A DNA stretch of 64,000 nt from Microtetraspora glauca (GTDB lineage Bacteria > Actinomycetota > Actinomycetes > Streptomycetales > Streptomycetaceae), in contig JOFO01000001.1 in the NCBI GenBank assembly GCA_000721275.1, forward strand, positions 124,001 through 188,000, read 5' to 3'. Under the pieces are notes generated by a model that saw only the letters and a list, made by a program, of their open reading frames with translations, had not been told where the DNA came from and ran no database searches. A program made the position numbers and the translations under genes. Below are positions 44,004 through 52,436 of this stretch, piece by piece. The number at the start of each line of letters is the position of its first letter. The first letter of the stretch is position 1.

Positions 44004-45724
44004 CAGAAGAGGAAGTAGCGCTGGGCCATGGGCAGTTCCACGGCGGGGGCGGGTTCGACCGGTTCGCCGTCGATGGTGACGGTGAAGGTGTCGGCGTCGA
44101 CCTCGACGCGGGGCAGGGCGTCGTTCTCCCGCATGTCGGCCTTGGTGACGCGGCGGGTGGAGCGGATCGGGGTGAACTCCTTGGCCAGGCCGAGGCGCTG
44201 GGGCAGGTCGTCCTCGATGGCCGCCTGGGCGGTGAAGTTGACGGAGCCCGCGGCGGCGGCACGGCCGAGGGCGCCGAACATGGGGCGCGGCAGCACCGGT
44301 TGCGGGGTGGGGATGGAGGCGTTGGCGTCGCCCATCTGCGCGTAGGCGATCTGGCCGCTCTTGAGGACGGCGAGCGGCTTCACCCCGAAGAAGGCGGGCT
44401 CCCACAGCACGAGGTCGGCGAGCTTGCCGGGTTCGACGGAGCCGATGAGGTGGTCCATGCCCTGGGCGACGGCCGGGTTGATCGTGTACTTGGCGACGTA
44501 GCGGCGCACCCGGTGGTTGTCGGCGCGGCCGTCGCCGGGCAGGGCGCCGCGCCGCTTCTTCATGACGTGGGCGGTCTGCCAGGTCCGCAGGACCACCTCG
44601 CCGATCCGGCCCATGGCCTGGGAGTCGGAGGAGATGATCGAGATGGCGCCGAGGTCGTGGAGGACGTCCTCGGCGGCGATCGTGGAGGGCCGGATGCGGG
44701 ACTCGGCGAAGGCGAGGTCCTCGGGGACGGCCGGGTTGAGGTGGTGGCAGACCATCAGCATGTCGAGGTGTTCCTCGACGGTGTTGACGGTGTGCGGCCG
44801 GGTCGGGTTGGTGGAGCTGGGCAGCACGTACGGCTCGGAGACCACGGTGATGATGTCGGGCGCGTGTCCGCCGCCGGCGCCCTCGGTGTGGTACGCGTGG
44901 ATGGTCCGGCCCGCGATGGCGGCGAGGGTGTCGCCGACGAATCCGGCCTCGTTGAGGGTGTCGGTGTGGATGGCGAGCTGGGCGCCGGTCTCCTCGCAGA
45001 CGCTCAGGCAGGCGTCGATGACGGCGGGGGTGGCGCCCCAGTCCTCGTGGATCTTGAAGCCGAGGGCGCCGCCGCGCAGCTGGGAGTGCATCGCCTCGCG
45101 GGACATGGTGGTGCCCTTGCCGAGGAGCCCGATGTTGACGGGGAAGGTGTCGAGGGCTTCGAACATCCGGGCGGTGTGCCAGGGGCCGGGGGTGACGGTG
45201 GTGGCCTTGGTGCCTTCGGCGGGGCCGGTGCCGCCGCCCACCAGGGTGGTGACGCCGGTGGCGAGCGCCTGTTCGACGACGGTCGGCGAGATGAAGTGGA
45301 CGTGGGCGTCGACGGCGCCGGCGGTGACAATCCGGCCGTTGCCGACGATGATCTCGGTCTCGGGGCCGATGACCAGGTCGGGGTGGACGCCGTCCATGGT
45401 GTCGGGGTTGCCGGCCTTGCCGAGGGCGGTGATCCGGCCGTCGCGGATGCCGATGTCCGCCTTGACGATCCCCCAGTGGTCGATGACGACCGCGCCGGTG
45501 ATCACGGTGTCGGGGGCGCCTTCGGCCCGGGTGGTGCGGGACTGGCCCATCGACTCGCGGATGACCTTGCCGCCGCCGAAGACGGCTTCGTCGCCGGCCC
45601 GTCCGGGGCCGCCCGCGCGGTCCTCCTCGATCTCCACCAGGAGGTCGGTGTCGGCGAGCCGGATCCGGTCGCCGGTGGTGGGGCCGAACAGGTCGGCGTA
45701 GACGGCGCGGTGGAGGTCAGGCAC
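44003..45724 (-). CDS. ureC: Urease alpha subunit UreC
   Basis: A 573-residue catalytic subunit that hydrolyses urea to ammonia and carbamate at a dinickel centre. The carbamylated lysine that bridges the metals is Lys224 (GFKIHEDWG). Nickel-binding histidines are in DAHVHFISP near residue 137 and in later conserved blocks. The flap-region motif MVCHHLN is present. The length is standard. The GTG start lies inside the end of ureB, overlapping it by 8 bases. Confidence 0.97.
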   Translation of the reverse strand: MPDLHRAVYADLFGPTTGDRIRLADTDLLVEIEEDRAGGPGRAGDEAVFGGGKVIRESMGQSRTTRAEGAPDTVITGAVVIDHWGIVKADIGIRDGRITALGKAGNPDTMDGVHPDLVIGPETEIIVGNGRIVTAGAVDAHVHFISPTVVEQALATGVTTLVGGGTGPAEGTKATTVTPGPWHTARMFEALDTFPVNIGLLGKGTTMSREAMHSQLRGGALGFKIHEDWGATPAVIDACLSVCEETGAQLAIHTDTLNEAGFVGDTLAAIAGRTIHAYHTEGAGGGHAPDIITVVSEPYVLPSSTNPTRPHTVNTVEEHLDMLMVCHHLNPAVPEDLAFAESRIRPSTIAAEDVLHDLGAISIISSDSQAMGRIGEVVLRTWQTAHVMKKRRGALPGDGRADNHRVRRYVAKYTINPAVAQGMDHLIGSVEPGKLADLVLWEPAFFGVKPLAVLKSGQIAYAQMGDANASIPTPQPVLPRPMFGALGRAAAAGSVNFTAQAAIEDDLPQRLGLAKEFTPIRSTRRVTKADMRENDALPRVEVDADTFTVTIDGEPVEPAPAVELPMAQRYFLF

Positions 45725-46085
45725 GGGGGGCTCCGTTCGGCGCGCCGGGGGCCGTGGGGGTGGTGGGGGCCGCGGGGGCGTCGAGCGGGCCGGCGGTCTC
45801 GCCGCGCAGGCCGGGGACGATCCGGCGGCCGGCGATCGGCACGAGCGCGACCTCGACGGGGATGCCGGGCTCGAAGCGGACGGCGGTCCCGGCGGCGATG
45901 TGCAGCCGCAGGCCGCGGGCGGCGGCGCGGTCGAAGCGGAGACCGGGGTTGACCTCGGCGAAGTGGTAGTGGGAGCCGACCTGGACGGGCCGGTCGGCGG
46001 CGTTCAGGACGGTGAGGCGGGTGACGGGGCGGCCCTCGTTGAGGGGCACCGGCCCGTCCGCGTACAGAATCTCTCCGGGGATCAT
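45717..46085 (-). CDS. ureB: Urease beta subunit UreB
   Basis: A 122-residue structural subunit. The conserved core (MIPGEI, then [16 protein letters not shown]) is complete by about residue 100. A Pro/Thr/Ala-rich tail of about 20 residues follows, seen in some actinobacteria. It is 15 bases from ureA and overlaps ureC. Confidence 0.95.
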   Translation of the reverse strand: MIPGEILYADGPVPLNEGRPVTRLTVLNAADRPVQVGSHYHFAEVNPGLRFDRAAARGLRLHIAAGTAVRFEPGIPVEVALVPIAGRRIVPGLRGETAGPLDAPAAPTTPTAPGAPNGAPRA

Positions 46086-46100
46086 CGGTGCCGGCCCCCG

Positions 46101-46403
<303 letters not shown>

Positions 46404-46451
46404 TTCTTCCACCTCACAGTCGTCCACCGGGCCGCACCCGGACAGCTGCGG

Positions 46452-46480
46452 ACCCTACCGACCGTCAACACTCTGTTGAA
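46452..46480 (-). promoter_or_regulatory. Candidate urease promoter with palindromic operator
   Basis: On the minus strand TTCAAC (46475-46480) and TAGGGT (46452-46457) are 17 bases apart. A perfect inverted repeat TCAACA-CTC-TGTTGA (46465-46479) covers the -35 and spacer. That placement would allow a regulator to block RNA polymerase, perhaps for nitrogen or nickel control. Confidence 0.5.
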
Positions 46481-46566
46481 CTGCGGAGATGCGGTGGACG
46501 GCCGGACATTGCACGTTAGGGCGGAAGTTTTTCCGGCTCGTTAACTCCGGCTTTGCGATTCCATGA

Positions 46567-47199
46567 TCATCGGCTCGGGGGCGCGGCCCCGGCGGCGTTC
46601 ATCGCCATGAGGCCGCGCAGTCCCTCCCGCAGGACGTCGATCTCGACGTCGCCGAAGAGCGCCTGCTGGGCGATGAAGCCCTGGACGGTGGCGATGAGGG
46701 TACGGGCCAGGCAGGCGGAGGAGACGTCGTCGGGGACCAGGCCGTTGGCGCGGTACGCGTCGACCAGCCCGGCCCAGATCTCCCGCATCCCGGCGAAGCC
46801 CTGGGCGAGGGTCTTCGCCAGCGCCTCGTCCCGGAGGGTCTCGGCCCACACCTGGACGACCAGCCGCGCGAACGCCTGCCGCTCCGCCCCGGCGATCCCG
46901 CCGTCGAGGACGATCGTCAGCACCCGGGCGATCAGCACGTCGGGCAGCGGCGGCGGGCTGACGTCGCTCGCCTCCGTGAAGGCGCCGCGGATGCGGGTGA
47001 AGGTCTCGTCGGCGATGGCCGCGATGAGCTCGTCCTTGCTCCGGAAGTAGCGGTACACCGCGCCGGCGGAGAGCCCGGCCTCGGCGAGCACGTCCTGCAT
47101 GGACGTGGCGTGGAAGCCGTTGCGGGCGAAGCAGCGGGCGGCGCCGGCGAGGATCTGGCGGCGGCGGGCGTCGAGGTGTTCCTGGGAGACACGGGCCAT
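46567..47199 (-). CDS. TetR-family regulator
   Basis: A 210-residue TetR protein. The helix-turn-helix lies at about residues 27-50 (MQDVLAEAGLSAGAVYRYFRSKDEL). The C-terminal ligand pocket is unremarkable. It is divergent from the membrane protein at 47340, with a GAATATTC palindrome 17 bases before its own ATG. The usual logic is autoregulation and control of the facing transporter gene. Confidence 0.9.
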   Translation of the reverse strand: MARVSQEHLDARRRQILAGAARCFARNGFHATSMQDVLAEAGLSAGAVYRYFRSKDELIAAIADETFTRIRGAFTEASDVSPPPLPDVLIARVLTIVLDGGIAGAERQAFARLVVQVWAETLRDEALAKTLAQGFAGMREIWAGLVDAYRANGLVPDDVSSACLARTLIATVQGFIAQQALFGDVEIDVLREGLRGLMAMNAAGAAPPSR

Positions 47200-47210
47200 G
47201 CCCCGAAGCT

Positions 47211-47297
47211 AAAACGAATATTCATTCTTGACAACTTCGCCCTCCCGGCGGACAGTGAGGAAGAGATAAAACGAACGATCCTTCTCTTTGGGATCGT
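47211..47297. promoter_or_regulatory. Divergent operator/promoter region of the TetR-permease pair
   Basis: The region has AAAACGAATATTCATTC (core palindrome GAATATTC, 47216-47223), a second AAAACGAA at 47269-47276, TTGACA on the plus strand at 47228-47233, and a 7-bp inverted repeat ACGATCC/GGATCGT around 9 bases (47275-47297). It is much richer in A and T than its flanks. Confidence 0.5.
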
Positions 47298-47339
47298 GTA
47301 CCGGAAGCCCGCCTCTCCGACCCGCGAATCGAGGCCGTC

Positions 47340-48335
47340 ATGTCCGCCACCACCCCCACCGCGGGGCGCAAGACGCTCGCGGTCCTCCTGCTCGTCCCCG
47401 CCCTCGCCGCCCTCCTCCTGTGGACGTTCGCCTGGCCCGCCGCCCGCGTCGCCCCGCGCGACCTGCCCGTCGGCGTGGCCGGCCCGGCCGCGGCGGCGGA
47501 CGGCGTCGCCCGCGAACTCGGCAGCCGCGAGGGCGCCTTCGAGATCCACCGGTACGAGGACGCCGCCGCCGCGCGCGCCGCCGTCGAGAACCGCGAGGTC
47601 TACGGCGCGGTCGTCGTCACCCCCGCCGGCCCGGAACTGCTCACCGCCTCCGCCGGCGGCCCGGTCGTCGCCGGCCTGCTGCGCGAGGCCGTCGCCGGCC
47701 GCGCCGTGGCGGAGGGCCGCGCCGTGCCCGTCACCGACGTCGTCGCCCTGCCGCCCGGCGACCCGCGCGGCGCCGTCCTCGGCGCCGGCCTGCTGCCGCT
47801 CGCGATCGCGGGCGCCGCCACGGGCGCGGTCGCCGTGCTGCTCGGGCTGCGCGGCGCCCGCGCCGCCGCCACCCTCGTCGGCGCGTCCCTGCTGGCGGGC
47901 CTCACCGGCGCGGCGCTCGCGCACGGCTGGCTCGGCGCGCTGACCGGGAACGTCTGGGCCGAGGCCGGCGTCCTCGCCCTGACCGTCCTGGCGATCGGCG
48001 CGACCTTCGCGGGCCTCGCCACCGTGCTCGGGAGGCCCGGCTTCGGTCTCGCCGCCGTGCTCACCGTCCTCGCGGGCAACGCGTTCTCCGGCGTGGCCAG
48101 CGCGCCGGAACTCCTCCCGTCCGGGATCGGGCTCCTCGGCCAGTGGCTGCCGCCGGGCGCGGGCGGTACGGCGCTCCGCTCCGTCGCGTACTTCGACGGC
48201 GCCGCCGCCGGCGGGCCGCTGCTGGTCCTCTCCCTCTGGACGGCGGCGGGCCTGGCCGCGCTGGTCCTCGGCGGCCGGCGGACGGCGCCCGCGCCCGTAC
48301 CGGCCGCGCCGCAGGTCGCGGCGACGGCGGCCTGA
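47340..48335 (+). CDS. Integral membrane protein, YhgE/ABC-2 permease-like
   Basis: A 331-residue membrane protein. One N-terminal helix (about 12-32) is followed by a non-membrane domain (about 40-130) that faces out, then five hydrophobic segments to about residue 305. This layout is like the YhgE/Pip and ABC-2-type exporters, but no ATPase gene is adjacent. In Streptomyces, TetR-linked members of this type are thought to be drug or lipid exporters. The specific substrate is unknown. The ATG lies 140 bases from the divergent TetR gene. Confidence 0.75.
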   Translation: MSATTPTAGRKTLAVLLLVPALAALLLWTFAWPAARVAPRDLPVGVAGPAAAADGVARELGSREGAFEIHRYEDAAAARAAVENREVYGAVVVTPAGPELLTASAGGPVVAGLLREAVAGRAVAEGRAVPVTDVVALPPGDPRGAVLGAGLLPLAIAGAATGAVAVLLGLRGARAAATLVGASLLAGLTGAALAHGWLGALTGNVWAEAGVLALTVLAIGATFAGLATVLGRPGFGLAAVLTVLAGNAFSGVASAPELLPSGIGLLGQWLPPGAGGTALRSVAYFDGAAAGGPLLVLSLWTAAGLAALVLGGRRTAPAPVPAAPQVAATAA

Positions 48336-48357
48336 CCACCGCGCCCCGGACGCACAC

Positions 48358-48403
48358 AGCCGTGTGCCCCCTGTCCGACTCGTCGGGCAGGGGGCACACG
48401 GCT
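48358..48403. terminator. Very strong bidirectional hairpin
   Basis: A perfect 16-bp stem (48358-48373 with 48388-48403) is extended inwards by a further weaker stem around TCG. It lies between convergent stops of the membrane protein and the antitoxin gene. Confidence 0.88.
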
Positions 48404-48433
48404 TCCTGCCGCCCGGGGTCCGTCCGCGCGGGG

Positions 48434-48733
48434 TCAGCCCGCGCCCGGCTCGCGGTGGTGGGCGGCGATGCCGAAGCGGCGCTGTTCACCGGTGGCGGAA
48501 CCGAGCCCGCCCGCGAGGCCCGTGCCGGAGACCGAACGGATCACGGGGGCCTCGGCCGCCTCGTGCTCCTCGGCCTCCAGCTTCTCGAGTCGTTCCAGGT
48601 CAGCGGCGGAGACCAGGGCGACGAGCGGCTTCCCGTGGCGGGTCACGACGACGCGCTCGCCGCCGTACACCACCTTGTTGATCAGGTCGGCGAGCTCCGC
48701 CCTCGCTTGCGTCACCGGGATCTCGTAGGTCAT
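48434..48733 (-). CDS. Orphan Phd/YefM-family antitoxin
   Basis: A 99-residue protein with the YefM/Phd fold at residues about 1-60 (MTYEIPVTQARAELADLINKV, then VVVTRHGKPLVALVS). This domain binds DNA and neutralises RelE, YoeB or Doc toxins. The C-terminal 40 residues, where a toxin would bind, are acidic then Gly-rich. No toxin gene lies on either side: downstream is a terminator and the convergent permease gene, upstream the divergent ClpP-like gene. A TGTACA-containing palindrome just upstream matches the known YefM operator core. It may act as a stand-alone repressor. Confidence 0.82.
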   Translation of the reverse strand: MTYEIPVTQARAELADLINKVVYGGERVVVTRHGKPLVALVSAADLERLEKLEAEEHEAAEAPVIRSVSGTGLAGGLGSATGEQRRFGIAAHHREPGAG

Positions 48734-48751
48734 GCTCCTCATCTTACGGTC

Positions 48752-48766
48752 TGTACGTCCTGTACA
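48752..48766. promoter_or_regulatory. TGTAC-N5-GTACA palindrome between antitoxin and ClpP-like genes
   Basis: A perfect 5-5-5 inverted repeat includes TGTACA (48761-48766), the core hexamer bound by E. coli YefM. It sits 19 bases before the antitoxin ATG and 26 bases before the ClpP-like ATG, so it could control both genes. TAAGAT just downstream on the minus strand could be the antitoxin -10 element. Confidence 0.6.
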
Positions 48767-48791
48767 TTTTTGACAGAAGGAGGCGCCTGCC

Positions 48792-49415
48792 ATGCACGCA
48801 CGCCACGTACTGCCGGAGTTCTCGGAGCGGACCTCGTACGGCACCCGCACCCTCGACCCGTACGCGAAGCTCCTGGAGAACCGGGTGGTCTTCCTCGGTA
48901 CGGCCGTCGACGACATCGCCGCGAGCGACGTGATCGCGCAGCTGCTGTACCTGGACGCGGACGCCCCGGGCCAGGACATCGCGCTGTACCTCAACTCCCC
49001 CGGCGGCTCGATCACGGCGATGACCGCGATCCACGACACGATGCGCAGCCTCGCGAGCGACGTGGAGACGACCTGCCTCGGCCAGGCGGGCTCCACGGCG
49101 GCGGTGCTGCTCGCCGCGGGCACGCCGGGGAAGCGGATGATGCTGCCCGGCGCCCGGGTCACCCTGCGCCAGCCGGTGCTGGACGAGCCGTTCGCGGGGC
49201 AGCCCTCCGACCTGGACCTGCAGGCGCGCGAACTGGCGCGGCTGCGCGCGGTGATGACGGGGCTGCTCGCCGCGTACACGGGCCGGACGGAGGAGCGGAT
49301 CACCGCCGACACCGACCGGCCGACCGTCCTCGACGCGCCGGCCGCGCTCGCCTACGGCCTGGTCGACCACATCGTCAGCGACCGCCGGACCGCCGCCGGC
49401 ACGCCGGCGCGGTGA
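48792..49415 (+). CDS. ClpP-like protein with degenerate catalytic triad
   Basis: A 207-residue homologue of the ClpP protease subunit. Overall fold markers are present: LYLNSPGG (oxyanion loop and handle start), and CLGQAGSTAAVLL holding Ser101, the nucleophile position. The triad His expected in the HQP motif is Arg126 (TLRQP). The Asp expected in RDRF is Pro177 (TDRPTV) by alignment with the E. coli sequence. It is therefore probably inactive as a peptidase and could act in mixed rings like cyanobacterial ClpR. GAAGGAGG precedes the ATG. It is isolated from clpX; the next gene (49423) starts 7 bases after its stop. Confidence 0.85.
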   Translation: MHARHVLPEFSERTSYGTRTLDPYAKLLENRVVFLGTAVDDIAASDVIAQLLYLDADAPGQDIALYLNSPGGSITAMTAIHDTMRSLASDVETTCLGQAGSTAAVLLAAGTPGKRMMLPGARVTLRQPVLDEPFAGQPSDLDLQARELARLRAVMTGLLAAYTGRTEERITADTDRPTVLDAPAALAYGLVDHIVSDRRTAAGTPAR

Positions 49416-49422
49416 GCGCGCG

Positions 49423-49728
49423 ATGGTGCCGGAGCTTCCGCCGCTGCCCGCCCTGACGCGCGCCGAGGGCCAGTTCATCGACGCGTACCTCGAAGTCGTC
49501 GACCTCCTGGGGAGGATCAATCCGTCCAGGACCTCGCACACCTACGGCGCCCTGCGGGCCGCGCAGGCGCTGCCCGGCCGGGTGGCGGCGCTGCGCGAGG
49601 CCCTGACGCTCATGCACCTGCGGGGCGAGGGCGAGATCCACGCGGAGACCTTGGCGTGCGCGCTGCGCGTGCTGGACGGGGAGCGGCGCGCGGCGCGGGT
49701 CACCGTGCCGGGAACCCCCGCCAGTTGA
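49423..49728 (+). CDS. Small hypothetical protein cotranscribed with the ClpP-like gene
   Basis: A 101-residue, mostly helical and moderately basic protein with no signal peptide or known motif. The 7-base gap after the ClpP-like stop implies cotranscription. It might be an adaptor or binding partner of the ClpP-like ring, but this rests on position only. Confidence 0.65.
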   Translation: MVPELPPLPALTRAEGQFIDAYLEVVDLLGRINPSRTSHTYGALRAAQALPGRVAALREALTLMHLRGEGEIHAETLACALRVLDGERRAARVTVPGTPAS

Positions 49729-50050
49729 CATTCCGACGTGTCGTGTCGAGCCCCGTACGGCGGACACCGGACGCAGAAATCCTCCCCCGTTCGGCGTAGT
49801 CGGGCATGCGGCAGGGAGCGCGGGCAAGTTGCACAACGGGTGTACGCATTTGGCGGAATGGGACATTCCGGCGCTGGTACGGGGCTCGTCGGCGAAACCT
49901 CCGACGATCACGAAACCCTCTTGTCCACCCGTATGGATCAGTCGTGAGGAGCCTCACATAACGTCGTTTCCGCTCGGATTTCGACCGTTCGGTGGGTCAA
50001 GATCCTCGACGACGACAAGCCCCCGCCACCCAGGCGGGGCGGTCCGGGCG
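49729..50050 (+). other. Intergenic region upstream of the c-di-AMP riboswitch
   Basis: About 320 bases without a credible gene. GTGAGG-AG-CCTCAC (49944-49957) is a perfect 6-2-6 palindrome directly followed by ATAACG, a possible -10 element. This would start the riboswitch transcript about 80 bases before the aptamer. A GC-rich region lies around 50020-50045. Confidence 0.4.
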
Positions 50051-50236
50051 GACGCCGAGTCCTGCCGCCGTCCCGGACGCCTGGTCGACAGGATTGGATC
50101 GGCAGGAGTGGAGGACCCGAGCAGTACGGGTCGGCCGCGCCGGATCTCCGGCGCGGCCGTCCCTTGGGGTGAAGCCGCAGCCGCGGCCGGGCATCTTCGC
50201 CTGCCCGAACCCGACAGGTCATCCTTCACAGGCGGC
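50051..50236 (+). promoter_or_regulatory. c-di-AMP (ydaO/yuaA) riboswitch
   Basis: The segment before the NlpC/P60 gene has the hallmarks of the actinobacterial ydaO aptamer: GCCGAGTCCTG at the 5' side, GGAGTGGAGGACCCGAGC, a variable helix (12-bp perfect stem 50132-50143 with 50148-50159), CTTGGGGTGAAGCCGC and CCGAACCCGACAGG near the 3' end. In Streptomyces this class turns off cell-wall hydrolase genes when c-di-AMP binds. The aptamer ends about 16 bases before the ATG, so the expression platform must be very short; ends are approximate. Confidence 0.92.
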
Positions 50237-50252
50237 TGACGAAGGGTTGCGC

Positions 50253-50729
50253 ATGACTGCGCAGATGCATGTCCCGTCCCTGCTGTCCCGGGCGGGAGCC
50301 GTCTCGGCTCTCACCCTCGCCGCCGTCGGCGGCACGCTCCTCGCACCGGGAGCGGCACCCGAGGCCCAGGCAGCCACCACGCACGCAGCGAAGGCACTCA
50401 GCGTCGCCGCGGCCAAGAAGGGCGCACCGTACCGGTACGGCGCGGCGGGCCCCTCCCGCTTCGACTGCTCCGGGCTCACGCTCTACGCGTACAAGAAGGC
50501 GGGCAAGTCGCTGCCCCGCACCGCGCAGCAGCAGTACAACAAGACCCGGCACATCTCCGCCTCCAGCCGGCAGAAGGGCGACCTGGTCTTCTTCCACTCC
50601 GGCGGCCGCGTCTACCACGTCGGGATCTACGCCGGCAGCGGCAAGATCTGGCACTCCCCCAAGACCGGCTCCTGGGTGAAGCTCGACAAGATCTGGACCT
50701 CCAAGGTCTCCTACGGCCGCGTCCGCTGA
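50253..50729 (+). CDS. Secreted NlpC/P60 peptidoglycan endopeptidase
   Basis: A 158-residue exported cysteine peptidase cutting stem peptides of peptidoglycan. The signal peptide covers about residues 1-40 (cleavage near AQAATT). The triad is Cys72 (FDCSGL), His122 (YHVGIY) and His134 (KIWHSP). There is no SH3 or LysM domain, so it is a minimal enzyme. The long upstream open frame is riboswitch RNA, not protein. Its control by c-di-AMP links wall turnover to osmotic or spore signals. Confidence 0.93.
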   Translation: MTAQMHVPSLLSRAGAVSALTLAAVGGTLLAPGAAPEAQAATTHAAKALSVAAAKKGAPYRYGAAGPSRFDCSGLTLYAYKKAGKSLPRTAQQQYNKTRHISASSRQKGDLVFFHSGGRVYHVGIYAGSGKIWHSPKTGSWVKLDKIWTSKVSYGRVR

Positions 50730-50896
50730 CCCCCCGGCGCCCGCGGCCGTCCCCGGGGTGCGGCGGCGCCACCGCACCCCTACCGCGGGCGCCGGTTCCC
50801 GATGGCGCCCGGCCACCCACGGCCGGGCCGTCATCTCTCTCCCCGCCTCAGCCGCTCTCGCTCACGGAGAAGGCCCGGATGCCTCCACCGGAAACA

Positions 50897-51322
50897 TCAG
50901 AGCTCGACCGGGCTGTCCTCCGTGCCGAGCTCCGCCCAGAACCTGCCGAAGTCGTCGACGCCGGCGAGCGGCGACGCCTGCGCGAGGTCGACGATGCCCC
51001 GCACCACCGCGTGCACCATCTGGGGATCCCCTGACTCCATGGCCTGGTCCAGGCGGACGAACATCTCCGTTCCGGTCCGCGCGCGTTCCGCGAAGACGCG
51101 GTCGAAGTAGTGCCGCAGGCTCGCCTCGGCCGCGCGGATCCGCTCGACCTGGACGTGCTCCGCCGCGGCGACGGCCGCGCGCTTCGTCTGCTCCTCCTGC
51201 CGGATCCGGCCGTACTCACGCGCCGCCGCCACGATCTCGTGCAGGGCGGCGACCGCGTCGGCGGCGGGAATCGCCGGAGCCGTCGGGCGCAGGATCTTGC
51301 CCGTGTGCACCGTGTCAGACAT
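50897..51322 (-). CDS. Helical partner of the glycine-zipper protein, unknown function
   Basis: A 141-residue cytoplasmic protein, almost entirely helical with a likely coiled coil (about residues 35-90, Glu/Arg/Ala-rich). No known domain. Its ATG overlaps the end of the upstream gene by 8 bases, so the two are translationally coupled and probably act together. The C-terminus is acidic (ELGTEDSPVEL). Confidence 0.7.
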   Translation of the reverse strand: MSDTVHTGKILRPTAPAIPAADAVAALHEIVAAAREYGRIRQEEQTKRAAVAAAEHVQVERIRAAEASLRHYFDRVFAERARTGTEMFVRLDQAMESGDPQMVHAVVRGIVDLAQASPLAGVDDFGRFWAELGTEDSPVEL

Positions 51323-52304
51323 CCGCGGCCTCCTTGAGCAGGGTTCGATACCTCATCCGGAAAGGAGCCGTCTCCTCGTACGGCTCGCCGGATTCGTCGA
51401 CGATCTTCGCCGACGCCACATCGCGAACGGCCACGGCCAGCGACAGCGCCCGCCGGAAGCGGGCCGCGTGGGGCTCCGGGACGAACGGCTCGGACTCCAG
51501 CAGGTCGAGGGCGCGCGTCGCCCGCTCGACGAGCTGGGCGAGCACGCTCTCCAGTTCCGCGGCCCGGGCGATGATCCCGTCGAACGTCGCCTTCTTCGCC
51601 TGCATCCCGGCGATGGCGACACCGATCGCCGCCTCGTTCTCGCGTGCTCTGGTCATCGCCTTCTCGCCCTGTCCGGCGACGACGAGACCGCTCACCAGGA
51701 GCGCGGGCCCGACGGTGACGAAGTTGAGGGCCGCGGCTCCGACCGCCATGCCGGCGCCGCCCGACGCGAGGCTGCCGCCGCCGAGCGCGGCCAGCGTCGC
51801 GTTCGTCAGCGCCGCCCCGGACAGCGAGGAGAGGGCGGTGCCCGTACTCGCGGTGGCGAGCGTCGTGACCGCGCTGGTCACACCGGCGTTGATCCCCGCC
51901 CCCGTCACCGCCGCCCCCACGATCCCCCGCATCCAGGCGACGGCGTCCTGCCCGAGGCTCCGGTCGACCGTGACCTGTCCGGGCGTCGAGTCGAGCCCGT
52001 CCACCAGAAGCTTCTCGCTCTCCGACACCTGCTTCTCGTGGCGGCGCAGAAACGCGGCCATGCGCTCGACCACCCCGTGGAAGGCGTGCTCCTGGCAGCT
52101 GCCGAGGGCCCTCAGCCTCTCGTTGGTGACCAGCTCGTGCGCCTCCAGCGCGAGCCGTTCCTCGTCGTGCCGCGCCCCGGCCTTCCGGATGCGGTCGTTG
52201 GCCCGTTTGATGTCGAACCCGCCCTTGAGACCGAGGGCGACGCCGCCGGCGCCGCTGACGGCGCCGACCCCGATCAGGACAAGCGGAACCAGCGGCAGGA
52301 CCAT
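51315..52304 (-). CDS. Glycine-zipper membrane protein of unknown function
   Basis: A 329-residue protein. An N-terminal transmembrane segment (about 3-25) leads to a charged helical region (about 30-115). A long Gly/Ala/Ser/Thr-rich stretch follows (about 125-215; pieces STGTALSSLSGAA and LGGGSLASGGAGMAVGAA) with the spacing of glycine zippers that pack in membranes or oligomerise as pores. A charged C-terminal helical region follows. It looks like channel- or pore-forming, ApoL-like bacterial proteins; this is pattern recognition, not a domain match. ATG 52304 has GGAG 8 bases upstream and was preferred to one 15 codons earlier. Confidence 0.72.
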   Translation of the reverse strand: MVLPLVPLVLIGVGAVSGAGGVALGLKGGFDIKRANDRIRKAGARHDEERLALEAHELVTNERLRALGSCQEHAFHGVVERMAAFLRRHEKQVSESEKLLVDGLDSTPGQVTVDRSLGQDAVAWMRGIVGAAVTGAGINAGVTSAVTTLATASTGTALSSLSGAALTNATLAALGGGSLASGGAGMAVGAAALNFVTVGPALLVSGLVVAGQGEKAMTRARENEAAIGVAIAGMQAKKATFDGIIARAAELESVLAQLVERATRALDLLESEPFVPEPHAARFRRALSLAVAVRDVASAKIVDESGEPYEETAPFRMRYRTLLKEAADV

Positions 52305-52436
52305 GGAACGTCTCCGAATCGGATCACGGGAAGCGCGGAATGCTCGCATCGTAGTGTCGAACGATCAAGTCCGGTGCAGAATCGGCCGGATGCCCCTCCT
52401 GGCGGCCGTCCAGTTGCCTCGACTAGATTGCGCGGC

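Noticed and set aside
46404..46427. Longer UreA start
   Set aside because: The upstream ATG gives an extra octapeptide. The GTG with its ribosome site gives the conserved 100-residue length.
48434..49312. Long minus-strand frame including the antitoxin
   Set aside because: Residues before the antitoxin Met are antisense to the ClpP-like gene; the YefM fold begins at 48733.
49992..50252. Coding extension upstream of the NlpC/P60 gene
   Set aside because: The region is the c-di-AMP riboswitch; its RNA motifs are conserved and the signal peptide begins at 50253.
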